This document shows, in pieces, positions 35,078 through 44,154 of a stretch of 64,000 nucleotides of DNA. The notes beneath the pieces are model-generated. The model was not told where the DNA came from and made no database searches. It saw only the letters and a list, made by a program, of their open reading frames with translations. A program made the position numbers and the translations under genes. Source of the stretch: an uncultured Salinimicrobium sp. (GTDB lineage Bacteria; Bacteroidota; Bacteroidia; Flavobacteriales; Flavobacteriaceae); NCBI GenBank assembly GCA_946887075.1, contig CAMPKA010000007.1, forward strand, positions 58,391-122,390, given 5' to 3'. The stretch's first letter is position 1, and each line of letters begins with the position of its first letter.

Positions 35078-36114
35078 TCGACCTTTAGTGTTGGGGATGT
35101 AGGATGAGCCTGGCATGTCAGGATGAGACCCTCCGCAATTTCAGTGTCCACCAAGATCGAATTCTTTGCCATTTCTGCGGTCCCTTCTGTAATACGTGCC
35201 ACGCAGCTGCTGCATATGCCACCCTGACAGGAGTACGGGACATCGAGACCTTGTTCGAGGGCAGCATCGAGTACAGTTTCTGTCCGCGCCATAGCAAAAG
35301 TGGTTTCCTCATCGTCAACCACAATGGTCAGTTCTGTCGCCCCTTCCAAATCGGATTGGACCTCCCCTTCGACCTCCGTACTGAAAAGTTCAAACAGAAT
35401 ATCCCCTTTCGGGATTCCCGATTCAAGAAGTACTTCAGTGACCTGAGTGATCATCGCCTCAGGACCACACAGATAGAATTTTTTAAAATCTGCTTTCTTG
35501 TACTTGTTCCTAATCACAAAGTTAACGGTGCTCTTGTCAATCCTTCCGTAATGAGAATCATCTTCCCTTGTCTGGCTGTACACAAATTCGATATAAAGCC
35601 TATCGGGGTGTTCCATCTGCAGCTCCAGGAGCTCCCGGAAGAAAATGGTTTCATCGGGCGATTTGTTCCCATAAACGAGGACGAAACGGCTGTGATCCTC
35701 GAGTTCCAGAACGCTTTTTAATATGGAAAGAATGGGAGTAATCCCGCTCCCTGCGGCAAAAGCGACATAAGTATGGGGCTTGTTGTCCTTCTCGGGTTCG
35801 AAGATAAATTTCCCTTCAGGAGGATGAACCTCAAGAACATCTCCTTCTTTCAGTTTGTTATTGGCGATAGGGGAAAAAAGGCCTTCCGGAACTTCTTTTA
35901 CTGTGACACGGAATTCCTCTGTATTAGGAGGCGTACACAACGAATAAGCCCGCCTTACCTCTCGACCATCAATGATGGTTTTCAGGGTAACATACTGGCC
36001 TGCTTTAAAGGTGAATTTATCCTGGTGTTCCTTTGGGATTTCGAATTCCAGACTGACGGCCTGAGGTGTCTCTCTAATTATTTTTCGAATCCTTAGAGGA
36101 TAAAACTGGCTCAT
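35062..36114 (-). CDS. Ferredoxin-type NAD(P)H reductase with C-terminal [2Fe-2S] (PaaE/Hmp-like)
   Basis: Protein of 350 residues. An FAD-binding domain (RAYSLCT at 55-61) and NAD(P)-binding domain (AAGSGITPILS, LCGPEAMI) precede a plant-type ferredoxin domain with C296-X4-C301-X2-C304-X29-C334 (CQGGICSSC and LTC). This is the architecture of phenylacetyl-CoA epoxidase reductase PaaE and relatives. No paaABCD genes are near, so the partner is unknown. Two -7-like elements on the minus strand (36126-36119, 36137-36130) precede the start, without a clear TTG. Divergent from the DUF5687 gene. Confidence 0.9.
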   Translation of the reverse strand: MSQFYPLRIRKIIRETPQAVSLEFEIPKEHQDKFTFKAGQYVTLKTIIDGREVRRAYSLCTPPNTEEFRVTVKEVPEGLFSPIANNKLKEGDVLEVHPPEGKFIFEPEKDNKPHTYVAFAAGSGITPILSILKSVLELEDHSRFVLVYGNKSPDETIFFRELLELQMEHPDRLYIEFVYSQTREDDSHYGRIDKSTVNFVIRNKYKKADFKKFYLCGPEAMITQVTEVLLESGIPKGDILFELFSTEVEGEVQSDLEGATELTIVVDDEETTFAMARTETVLDAALEQGLDVPYSCQGGICSSCVARITEGTAEMAKNSILVDTEIAEGLILTCQAHPTSPTLKVDYDDV

Positions 36115-36204
36115 TTCTCAAATTTATGGCAAAAGTACGAAGTCTAAGAATTAAAATTTGTAACAAAATCGTAATTTTCAAGACCTGTAATTAAAAGGAT
36201 TTGC

Positions 36205-37689
36205 ATGTTCAAACATTTCATTTCTCTGGAATGGAAGGCCTTTACTAGGTCCTCGAGTTTCGGGAAGAGCCTCGGTCTTAAAATTTTTCTGGCCTTTATG
36301 GCCCTCTATTTCACGCTGCTCTTCCTGCTACTCGGTATTGGGCTGTATCCCTTGATGTTGGAGATGTTTCCCGAAAGCGAGCCATTGCTTATGGTCAACA
36401 ATTTCCTATTGACCTGGCTCGGATTTGAATTGGGGGTACGGTTCATGCTTCAGACCCTGCCCGTACTTGCCATCCGCCCTCTGCTGGTTCTTCCCGTAAG
36501 GAAACGGACAGCGGTCAATTTCGTTTTGATCAAATCCCTTTTTTCCTTTTTCAACCTACTTCCCCTGCTGGTCATTGTTCCCTTTGGGACCATTGTTGTT
36601 CTAAAATCCGATTTTCAGTGGTTTCAGGTATTGGCCTGGATGTTCGCAACCTATGCCCTGAGTCTGTGCATCAACTACGTCAATTTTGTCCTGAAGAAAA
36701 AATTCGCGGATGAACTCAAGGCTTTATTGCCGTATATCGGGCTGGTGCTTCTGTTTGTCCTGTTGGACTATTTCGGCGTTCTCAGCATTTCGGAGGCCTT
36801 TGGGGAGTTGATGAATTTTCTGATTCTACACCCTTATCTAGCCCTGGTGCCTGTGGTAATGGTTTTCCTCCTTTACAAATGGAACCAGAGGATTTTGGAG
36901 TCCCGGTTTTATCTGGATGATTCCCTGAGGGGTAAAGTCAAAAAAACCAGCACCCGTGATTTCAGCTGGGTGCGCAGATTTGGCGATATTGCTCCTTACC
37001 TGCAACTCGATCTTAAATTGATCTTCAGAAACAAGAGGCCAAAAACGACGGTATTTCTATCGATCATTATCCTCTGCTATGGGCTGATCTTCTATCCCAA
37101 TGAGGCCTATGCGGATATGCCAGCCATATTTGTATTTGTAGGAATTTTTATGACCGGAATCTTTATGATCAATTTCGGCCAGTTCATTCCGGCATGGGAT
37201 TCCTCGTATTATTCCCTTATGATGGCTCAGAACATCCCGCTAAGACATTACCTCGTGGCCAAAGCCAGCCTGATCTCATGCAGTATCGTGATTCTCGCCA
37301 TTCTGACCACTCCCTATGTCTATTTCGGATGGGATATTCTCCTGATCAATATGGCCTGCGCGATCTATAACCTTGGTGTCAATGTTCCTGTTTTACTCTA
37401 TGCGGGTTCGTTCAACAGGAAAAGAATAGATCTAGAAAAAAGTCCTTTTATGAATTATCAGGGAACTGGAGCGGCGCAATGGCTTATAGGAATTCCGCTG
37501 ATGGTACTACCGATCCTTTGCTTTTGGCTGATCGATAAATTCGTCTCGTTCGAAGTGGCGACAGGAATCCTCTTTGGAATGGGATTCATCGGGCTCGTAT
37601 TGCGAAATGCGCTGCTCGCGAGAATAGAAATCAGCTACAGAAGAAATAAATATGTAATGATCAATGGTTTTAAACAGGCCGGAGAATAA
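36205..37689 (+). CDS. DUF5687 family ABC-2-like permease
   Basis: Polytopic membrane protein of 494 residues with about ten hydrophobic helices. A cytosolic segment in the middle (KVKKTSTRDFSWVRRFGDIAPYLQLDLKLIFRNKRPKT) and the N-terminal HFISLEWKAFTRSSSFGKSL are typical of DUF5687. It is the membrane component of an ABC exporter with the ATPase encoded immediately downstream (start 8 bp after its stop). Substrate unknown. No accessory protein is adjacent. Confidence 0.88.
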   Translation: MFKHFISLEWKAFTRSSSFGKSLGLKIFLAFMALYFTLLFLLLGIGLYPLMLEMFPESEPLLMVNNFLLTWLGFELGVRFMLQTLPVLAIRPLLVLPVRKRTAVNFVLIKSLFSFFNLLPLLVIVPFGTIVVLKSDFQWFQVLAWMFATYALSLCINYVNFVLKKKFADELKALLPYIGLVLLFVLLDYFGVLSISEAFGELMNFLILHPYLALVPVVMVFLLYKWNQRILESRFYLDDSLRGKVKKTSTRDFSWVRRFGDIAPYLQLDLKLIFRNKRPKTTVFLSIIILCYGLIFYPNEAYADMPAIFVFVGIFMTGIFMINFGQFIPAWDSSYYSLMMAQNIPLRHYLVAKASLISCSIVILAILTTPYVYFGWDILLINMACAIYNLGVNVPVLLYAGSFNRKRIDLEKSPFMNYQGTGAAQWLIGIPLMVLPILCFWLIDKFVSFEVATGILFGMGFIGLVLRNALLARIEISYRRNKYVMINGFKQAGE

Positions 37690-37696
37690 CAAGTTA

Positions 37697-38416
37697 ATGA
37701 TGATAACAGTTACCAACTTATCCAAAGTTTATAGCGGAACCACAGTGTTGAATATTCCCCACCTGGAGATCCCCAGAGGTCAGAGTTTTGGACTCGTCGG
37801 AAACAATGGGGCAGGAAAAACTACCTTTTTCAGCCTGTTGCTGGATTTGATTCAACCCAGTACCGGTAATATTTTTAACAACGGGGTGACTGTCAGTCAG
37901 AATGAAAAGTGGAAACCCTTTACCTCATCCTTCATAGATGAGAACTTTTTAATCGGATACCTCACCCCGGAGGAGTATTTCGATTTTGTCGGGGAACTCC
38001 GTCACCAGAACAAGGCTGACGTAGCGGCTTTTTTAAAGCAATTTGAAGATTTCTTCAACGGGGAGATCCTTGGAAGAAAAAAATACCTTCGAGATCTTTC
38101 TAAAGGGAATCAGAAGAAAGTCGGAATTGTGGCTGCCCTCATAGGAAACCCGGAGATCGTGATCCTGGATGAACCCTTCGCCAATCTGGATCCCACGACC
38201 CAGATCAGGCTCAAAAGAATCATCAGGGAACTCTCTGAAGCTTCGGAGGTTACGGTTCTGATCTCCAGCCATGACCTGATCCATGTCACAGAAGTCTGTG
38301 AAAGAATTGTGGTTCTTGACAAGGGGGTCGTGGTCAACGACTTGGAAACCTCTGAGGCAACCCTGAGGGAGCTCGAGCAGTATTTCGAAAAAGGGCACGC
38401 GAAAGAAACCAATTAG
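37697..38416 (+). CDS. ABC transporter ATP-binding protein
   Basis: ABC ATPase of about 240 residues. Walker A GNNGAGKTT at about 35-43, signature LSKGNQKKVG, Walker B IVILDEPFANLD, and an H-loop in SSHDL. The signature starts LSKGN rather than LSGGQ. The open frame extends to 37664 inside the permease gene, but the tandem ATG at 37697/37700 matches the family N-terminus (MITVTNLSKVYSG). Partner of the DUF5687 permease upstream; together they likely form an exporter. Confidence 0.93.
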   Translation: MMITVTNLSKVYSGTTVLNIPHLEIPRGQSFGLVGNNGAGKTTFFSLLLDLIQPSTGNIFNNGVTVSQNEKWKPFTSSFIDENFLIGYLTPEEYFDFVGELRHQNKADVAAFLKQFEDFFNGEILGRKKYLRDLSKGNQKKVGIVAALIGNPEIVILDEPFANLDPTTQIRLKRIIRELSEASEVTVLISSHDLIHVTEVCERIVVLDKGVVVNDLETSEATLRELEQYFEKGHAKETN

Positions 38417-38557
38417 CAAGAGCGATTCGGATTCCCGGTAGCCCCCGACCCTCACTTTCCCTTCTCTGTTTCGGAATGGGCCGCTTAAAAATGTGTACTT
38501 TTATGGGCGCAATAATTTGCGTCTTTAGCAGTTAACAGTTATAGGATTCCACTGGCT

Positions 38558-41086
38558 TTGAAAATAACTCCCGGATTTATAATAACGCTCTTCGTCGCTA
38601 TGGCGGTACTGGGATGTTCGCGAAAGAACGATTCGTTCATCAACCGGAACTGGCATGCCATGACTGCAAGGTACAATACGCTTTACAATGGCAATCGGGC
38701 TCTTGAACTCGGGATCGAGGAGATGAACCAGAACTATCAGGACTACTACTGGGAAATTCTTCCCGTAGAACGAATGCATATCAGTGAAACCGTACTTCCC
38801 CCTGGAACGGTAATAAATCCCAATTTTCAGGTGGCGGAGCAAAAGGCGGTCAAGGCGATTCAGCGCCATTCTATGCTGATTGAGGGAAGGGAAAGAAATC
38901 CGAATATAGATGAGGCCTATTTGCTCCTTGGGAAAGCGAGATATTACGACCAGAGATTTGTTCCCGCCCTTGAAGCCTTCAACTACATCCTGCACAAATA
39001 TCCGCTCAGCGACAATATCAACGAAGCCAGAATCTGGAGGGAAAAAGTGAACATCCGGCTGGAATTCAACGAACTTGCCATAGAAAATCTACAAGAGGTT
39101 TTAAAGGAGGAGGATCTGAACGAAGATGCAAAGGCTCATGCTTCGGCGATGCTCGGCCAGGCTTTCCTCAATATTGGGCATCCGGATTCCGCCGTGGGTC
39201 CGATCAAGCGCGCAGCGGAACTCATCGATGACAAAGAGACGAGTGGTCGCTACTGGTTTATCGCGGGTCAGATCTACGAAAGGATCGGAAAACCCGACAG
39301 TGCCTCATGGGCGTTTGACAAGGTCATTGACCTTCACAGAAAGACAGAGAGAATTTATTATGTCAATGCGCAGATCAAGAAAATCGAAGGGACTGATGTG
39401 TCGCCGGAAGAAAAAGCGGTTGTGCTACGCGAGCTGGAGGCACTCGCAGCTGACCGGGAGAACAGAGCCTTTCTGGACAAAATTTACTTTCAACTGGCCG
39501 AATTCCATTATCAACAGGATTCAGTGGATCTTGCGATTCAGTATTACAATCAGAGTCTCAGATCTCCTGGGGAGAACGCTTATCTTCAATCCCTTGATTA
39601 TGAAACCCTGGGGAACATTTACTTTGATGCAGCTCAATATGAAATGGCCGGAAGCTACTATGATAGTACGCTCACAAGGCTCCCAGAAGACTCAAGAGCA
39701 TTCAGGCTAATCAGGAGAAAGCGAGACAATCTTGATGAGGTTATTCATTATGAAGAGCTGGCTCGCCAAACGGACAGCATCCTTTATTTGGCATCTCTCC
39801 CCAGGGAGGAACAGATTGAGTTTTTCAGGGATTACACAGAAAATCTGAAACAGGGAATGAAGGATCAGCCAGAACTGGAAAACCAACTTCCGGCTTCTGC
39901 GGCATTTTTCGAAAACAAGAGAACTCCGATGCCCGGAATTCCCGATCCAACCTCTTCCTTCTATTTCTATAATCCAACCGCAGTGGCGTACGGAAAACAG
40001 GAATTCTTCAGAATTTGGGGGGATAGGAAGCTGGTAGATCAGTGGCGTACAAACGCTGTGATGGATGCTGAGGGAGATCTGGATTCTGTAGGGGCAACTG
40101 AGGTGCTTGAAAATGATCCGAGGTTCAATCCTGAAGTGTACGTAGCTCGAATTCCAGACGATCCGTCAGTGATAGACAGTCTCTGGGCGCAACGTAATTT
40201 TGCCAATTACCAACTGGGCTTGATGTACAGCGAGAAGTTCGGCGAATTCAGGACCGCTGCAGAGAAACTACAATTTGTTTTGGACCACGAGCCCGAAGAA
40301 CAGTTGCTGATCCCAGCCAAATATCATCTATACAAGATTTTCGAGCAACTTGGAGAGCGGGCAAGGGCCCAGGCAATCAGAAACGACATTATCCACAATC
40401 ACGGAAATTCCCGGTATGCTGAAATCCTGTTGAATCCTGGGAGCGGAATCGCTGGTGAAAACAGTGCTTCCGATCAGTATGATCGGCTCTATTCCGACTA
40501 TCGTGAGCAAAAATTCAAGGAGGTGGTTTCAGGAGCGGAACAAATGATTTCAGAATTTGCCGGAGATCCTATTATTCCGCAGGTGGAATTACTGAAAGCC
40601 CTGGCAGCAGGAAGGCTCTTTGGCTATCAGAGATATCGGCAGGAACTTGACTTTGTTGCTATGAACTATCCGCAGACTGAGGAGGGGAAAAAAGCCCAGG
40701 ATCTATTAAAATCCCTGGAGCAGACCCTGGGGGATAAGAACTTTCGTCCGGTGGCTGCAGGAGCGTCCTTCAAAGTGATTCTTCCTTTCTCCTATCAGGA
40801 TACCATTTCGGCTTCCCGAATGAAAGAGGAACTCTTGAAATTCATGGAGAAAAATCATTTCAGCGATCGGTCGATTTCCCTGGATGTGTATGATGAGAAC
40901 ACCCGATTTCTGGTAGTTCACGGGTTCAGAACCTTTGAAAGTGCACGCGAATTTGCTCAAACTTTTGCACGGGAGGAGCAGGTACAACAAAAATATTTCT
41001 ATATTTCAGCAGAGAATTACCGGATCGCCCAGATCCATAAGAACATAGAAACCTACCTTGATCAGTTAACCCAAATCTCACCGTAA
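38558..41086 (+). CDS. sprE: SprE/PorW family gliding and type IX secretion lipoprotein
   Basis: Protein of 842 residues with a lipoprotein signal (cysteine at about residue 20, MAVLGC) and many helical TPR-type repeats (for example ALEAFNYILHKYPLSDNINEA, SAVGPIKRAAELIDD, DLAIQYYNQSLRSPGENAY). The N-terminus SFINRNWHAMTARYNTLYNGNRAL is the SprE/PorW hallmark. In Flavobacterium johnsoniae SprE is needed for gliding motility and type IX secretion. The start is a TTG at 38558; no ATG precedes the lipoprotein signal. The bactofilin start overlaps its stop (TAATG). Confidence 0.92.
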   Translation: MKITPGFIITLFVAMAVLGCSRKNDSFINRNWHAMTARYNTLYNGNRALELGIEEMNQNYQDYYWEILPVERMHISETVLPPGTVINPNFQVAEQKAVKAIQRHSMLIEGRERNPNIDEAYLLLGKARYYDQRFVPALEAFNYILHKYPLSDNINEARIWREKVNIRLEFNELAIENLQEVLKEEDLNEDAKAHASAMLGQAFLNIGHPDSAVGPIKRAAELIDDKETSGRYWFIAGQIYERIGKPDSASWAFDKVIDLHRKTERIYYVNAQIKKIEGTDVSPEEKAVVLRELEALAADRENRAFLDKIYFQLAEFHYQQDSVDLAIQYYNQSLRSPGENAYLQSLDYETLGNIYFDAAQYEMAGSYYDSTLTRLPEDSRAFRLIRRKRDNLDEVIHYEELARQTDSILYLASLPREEQIEFFRDYTENLKQGMKDQPELENQLPASAAFFENKRTPMPGIPDPTSSFYFYNPTAVAYGKQEFFRIWGDRKLVDQWRTNAVMDAEGDLDSVGATEVLENDPRFNPEVYVARIPDDPSVIDSLWAQRNFANYQLGLMYSEKFGEFRTAAEKLQFVLDHEPEEQLLIPAKYHLYKIFEQLGERARAQAIRNDIIHNHGNSRYAEILLNPGSGIAGENSASDQYDRLYSDYREQKFKEVVSGAEQMISEFAGDPIIPQVELLKALAAGRLFGYQRYRQELDFVAMNYPQTEEGKKAQDLLKSLEQTLGDKNFRPVAAGASFKVILPFSYQDTISASRMKEELLKFMEKNHFSDRSISLDVYDENTRFLVVHGFRTFESAREFAQTFAREEQVQQKYFYISAENYRIAQIHKNIETYLDQLTQISP

Positions 41087-41502
41087 TGTTCTCACAGGAA
41101 AAGAAAACCAAACCGAATGCCAATCAGAAGCAGGAGCAGAATAATATCGCCGCCGGAACCTGTATCAAAGGCGCGATCGAAGCACAAGGAGCTATCCGCA
41201 TAGATGGAACAGTGGTCGGTAATGTCATCACCCCCGGCAAGGTCGTCATTGGGAAGACCGGAGTTCTAGAGGGGGATCTTGATTGTCAATGTGCCGATAT
41301 TGAAGGAAAATTTGATGGAAACCTGAAAATTGCTGAAACCCTCAGCCTCAGAACTTCCGCGGTAATCGACGGAGAGGCGGTTTTAGGCAAACTCGCGGTT
41401 GAACCTGGGGCGGTATTTAATGCCAATTGCGTAATGCGCAGCACCGTGAAAATTGTGAGCAATGGACAAGGAAAAAAAGAACAACAAGAAAAGTCAGCTT
41501 AA
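41086..41502 (+). CDS. Bactofilin (polymer-forming cytoskeletal protein)
   Basis: Protein of 138 residues. A central right-handed beta-helix built from short repeats (about 20-120: GAIEAQGAIRIDGTVVGNV, GKVVIGKTGVLEGDL, CADIEGKFDGNL) is flanked by disordered basic tails. Bactofilins polymerise into filaments that organise cell-shape and envelope machinery. It begins 1 bp inside the sprE stop and its end overlaps atpZ by 41 bp. The position between a gliding lipoprotein and the ATP synthase genes is conserved in relatives, from memory. Confidence 0.92.
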   Translation: MFSQEKKTKPNANQKQEQNNIAAGTCIKGAIEAQGAIRIDGTVVGNVITPGKVVIGKTGVLEGDLDCQCADIEGKFDGNLKIAETLSLRTSAVIDGEAVLGKLAVEPGAVFNANCVMRSTVKIVSNGQGKKEQQEKSA

Positions 41503-41692
41503 AAACTGGGCTATCTTCTCAGGTATCGCTTTTCAGATGGGCGGGACAATATTTCTTTGTGCCTGGGCAGGTAAAGAACTGGATGAACGCTATTCTTCGG
41601 GTAAAAATTGGTTTACCATAGGTCTTGTGCTTTTTGGCCTGGTGGCTTCCATTTACGTGGTGCTTAAACAACTGAAGCACTTTAACGATTGA
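41462..41692 (+). CDS. AtpZ/AtpI family F0F1 assembly protein
   Basis: Protein of 76 residues: a basic N-terminus (MDKEKKNNKKSQLKNW) and two membrane helices (about 17-35 and 50-67, with the AtpZ-type GTIFLCAWAGKELDERY between them). Such proteins assist assembly of the ATP synthase c-ring or its cation supply. It lies in a different frame over the last 41 bp of the bactofilin gene. Its location just ahead of atpB agrees with an ATP-synthase role. Confidence 0.85.
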   Translation: MDKEKKNNKKSQLKNWAIFSGIAFQMGGTIFLCAWAGKELDERYSSGKNWFTIGLVLFGLVASIYVVLKQLKHFND

Positions 41693-41701
41693 AATCCTCT
41701 C

Positions 41702-42094
41702 ATGTTCAAGCGCCTGTTCTCCTTCTTAGCCATTCTCCTTGTTGCTGGCGGAATCAGCTTTCTGGTTCACGATTACCTGGTACAGGTCTTTTTTCAGGAT
41801 GTTTCCCGGGGTCAGATCGTATTCGGATACACGTTCAATGTCGGGATTACGCTCCTTTTTACATCCACGATTATTATTGCCGCCAACCATCTCAAGGACA
41901 AACTGGGTTTTATCTTTATGGTCGGAAGCTTTATAAAACTGGGAATTTTTCTGGTGCTGCTGAAAACTTCCGGACTTGAAACCGACAGGAATATTTTTTT
42001 ACATTTCTTTTATCCTTACCTCCTCTGCCTTGGGATTGAAATCACCTTCGTAGTCGGTATATTGAACCGGCGTAATTTCTCGAAAGACAAATGA
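41702..42094 (+). CDS. DUF6168-like membrane protein (AtpI position)
   Basis: Protein of 130 residues with four hydrophobic helices (about 4-24, 38-62, 68-90 and 100-124). It is the small integral membrane protein that sits between atpZ and atpB in Flavobacteria, which I know as DUF6168. The layout resembles AtpI, but no AtpI motif is clear. Function unknown; its location suggests an ATP synthase assembly or accessory role. Ends 108 bp before atpB. Confidence 0.8.
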   Translation: MFKRLFSFLAILLVAGGISFLVHDYLVQVFFQDVSRGQIVFGYTFNVGITLLFTSTIIIAANHLKDKLGFIFMVGSFIKLGIFLVLLKTSGLETDRNIFLHFFYPYLLCLGIEITFVVGILNRRNFSKDK

Positions 42095-42159
42095 TTACGG
42101 CCTCTTTGGCGTGAAAAAACAATTAAGAATCGGGGGCTATTTATTTGGAGATAAATGTG

Positions 42160-42167
42160 TATATTTG
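42160..42167 (+). promoter_or_regulatory. -7 element before atpB
   Basis: TATATTTG matches TAnnTTTG and ends 35 bp before the atpB ATG. A TTG at 42145-42147 is only 12 bp upstream, too close for the usual -33, and also lies in a short inverted repeat (ATTTAT ... ATAAAT, 42140-42157). Plausible separate promoter for the core atp genes. Confidence 0.4.
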
Positions 42168-42202
42168 CAGCCAAATTCAAGGACTGAAATATACCTGAAA
42201 AA

Positions 42203-43324
42203 ATGCATAAGGAAAACCTTGCGAAATATTTTTTAGCCTGCCTTTTATCGTTCATTTCATTCAATGTTCAGGCGTCCGGAGATCCGGATCAGAGTCATGG
42301 ACCTGTGGAAGGAGACCCTCAGGTCAATACCAGGGACGAAGTCAATTCCTATATCGATCACCACCTACAGGATTCCCATTACTTCAATTTCTTTTCAGAT
42401 GCGGAAAGCGGAGCCCATTATGGCTTTCCTTTACCCGTAATTCTGTGGGATAATGGGCTCAAGGTCTTTTCTTCGGGTAAATTTCATCATGGAGAGGAAC
42501 TGGTCGAAATCGACGGACAGCATTACCGGCTTTACCACTCCAAAATATACAAAACCAATGCGGAGGGTGATATCGTCTATGGGGAGGACGGTTTTCCCGC
42601 CAATGAGCGACCTTTGGATTTCTCTATAACCAAGAATGTCTTGACGATGATCCTGGTGGGAATACTAATGCTGATCTTGTTTTCGGCTTTGGCCAGGACC
42701 TATAGGAATAGAAGCATTCCCCGCAAGTTCGGAAGAGTTCTTGAACCCCTTGTTCTTTATGTAAGAGACGAAATTGCCAAACCCAATATCGGTCCGAAGT
42801 ACAGAAAGTATACGAGCTTTTTGTTGACCGTTTTCTTCTTTATATGGATCCTGAACCTTCTGGGAATGACGCCTTTGGGTGTCAATGTGACGGGGAATAT
42901 TGCGGTTACTTTTGGGCTTGCCCTGGTGACTTTCATCATCGTCCAGTTCAGCGGGAATAAGGATTATTGGAAACACATTTTTTGGATGCCAGGGGTTCCG
43001 GTTCCGATGAAGATCATTCTGGCGCCGATCGAAGTCCTGGGGATGTTCACCAAGCCATTTGCGCTGATGATACGGCTTTTTGCAAACATGACCGCCGGAC
43101 ATGTGGTGGTGATGACGCTTCTGGGATTGATCGTGGTTTTTCAGAATTGGATTGCAGGACCCGCTTTTTTTGGATTCACGCTTTTTATATCCCTTATAGA
43201 ATTGCTGGTCGCATTTCTGCAGGCTTATATCTTTACCCTGCTGAGTGCCTTGTATATCGGGATGGCAGTTGAAGAGCACGACGAACATCATCCTGCTGAT
43301 AACGAGGATATTCCAGTTTTATAA
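42203..43324 (+). CDS. atpB: ATP synthase F0 subunit a
   Basis: Membrane subunit a of 373 residues, forming the proton half-channels. Unusually it carries an N-terminal signal-like peptide (MHKENLAKYFLACLLSFISF) and about 120 extra periplasmic residues before the first conserved helix. The conserved helices follow, with the essential arginine at about residue 291 in MIRLFANMTAGH and the C-terminal FLQAYIFTLLSALYIGMA. Long N-termini like this are typical of Bacteroidota subunit a. First gene of the core set atpB-E-F-H-A-G. Confidence 0.96.
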   Translation: MHKENLAKYFLACLLSFISFNVQASGDPDQSHGPVEGDPQVNTRDEVNSYIDHHLQDSHYFNFFSDAESGAHYGFPLPVILWDNGLKVFSSGKFHHGEELVEIDGQHYRLYHSKIYKTNAEGDIVYGEDGFPANERPLDFSITKNVLTMILVGILMLILFSALARTYRNRSIPRKFGRVLEPLVLYVRDEIAKPNIGPKYRKYTSFLLTVFFFIWILNLLGMTPLGVNVTGNIAVTFGLALVTFIIVQFSGNKDYWKHIFWMPGVPVPMKIILAPIEVLGMFTKPFALMIRLFANMTAGHVVVMTLLGLIVVFQNWIAGPAFFGFTLFISLIELLVAFLQAYIFTLLSALYIGMAVEEHDEHHPADNEDIPVL

Positions 43325-43363
43325 TACCGGAACAAAAGAGTAAGTAAGTTTAATTTTTAATAA

Positions 43364-43567
<204 letters not shown>

Positions 43568-43578
43568 ATCAGAAAAAG

Positions 43579-43617
43579 AAACCGGGCTTTGATGCGGTTG
43601 GCATCCAGGCCTGGTTT
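43579..43617 (+). promoter_or_regulatory. Stem-loop between atpE and atpF (attenuator or mRNA-processing hairpin)
   Basis: AAACCGGGC (43579-43587) pairs with GCCTGGTTT (43609-43617) in a 9-bp stem (one G-U), and within it GATGC (43591-43595) pairs with GCATC (43601-43605) around a 5-base loop. It starts 12 bp after the atpE stop and is followed by TTTATT-like sequence, so it resembles a leaky terminator. Such an element could raise atpE mRNA relative to the downstream genes, fitting the high c-subunit number in the rotor. Confidence 0.65.
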
Positions 43618-43649
43618 TATTAAAAAATTAAACGAATCAAAATTATACA

Positions 43650-44150
43650 ATGGAAAAGCTAGTTAACGACTTTTCTTTCGGACTGTTTTTTTGGCAGATC
43701 ATTATTCTGGTTGTCCTGATCGTTCTTCTGAAGAAGTTTGCGTGGAAACCTATCCTCGACGCCCTCAATGACCGGGAGCGGGGAATACAAGACGCGTTGG
43801 AATCTGCAGAAAACGCCAGAAAAGAGATGCAAAATCTGAAGTCTGACAACGAAAAATTGCTGCAGGAGGCCAGGCTGGAACGAGACGGAATGATCAAGGA
43901 GGCCAGAGAGATCAAAGAAAAAATGATCGAAGAAGCCAGAGGGGAAGCCAGGACCGAGGGAGAGAAAATGATCGCCCAGGCCAAAGCCACTATAGAAACT
44001 GAAAAGAATGCTGCTCTTGCTGAATTGAAAAACAAGGTGGCAACGCTTTCCATGCAGATTGCAGAAAAGGTCGTTCGCCAGGAGCTTTCGACAACAGAAA
44101 AACAAGAGAAGCTGGTCGAGGACATGTTGGATGATGTAACGCTAAACTAA
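43650..44150 (+). CDS. atpF: ATP synthase F0 subunit b
   Basis: Peripheral-stalk subunit of 166 residues: one N-terminal membrane helix (about 8-28, FSFGLFFWQIIILVVLIVLLKKF), the conserved KFAWKPI after it, then a long right-handed coiled-coil-type charged helix to the C-terminus (LRDGMIKEAREIKEKM-like segments). Length is normal. Separated from atpE by 82 bp containing the stem-loop, and followed after 4 bp by atpH. Confidence 0.95.
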   Translation: MEKLVNDFSFGLFFWQIIILVVLIVLLKKFAWKPILDALNDRERGIQDALESAENARKEMQNLKSDNEKLLQEARLERDGMIKEAREIKEKMIEEARGEARTEGEKMIAQAKATIETEKNAALAELKNKVATLSMQIAEKVVRQELSTTEKQEKLVEDMLDDVTLN

Positions 44151-44154
44151 GGGA

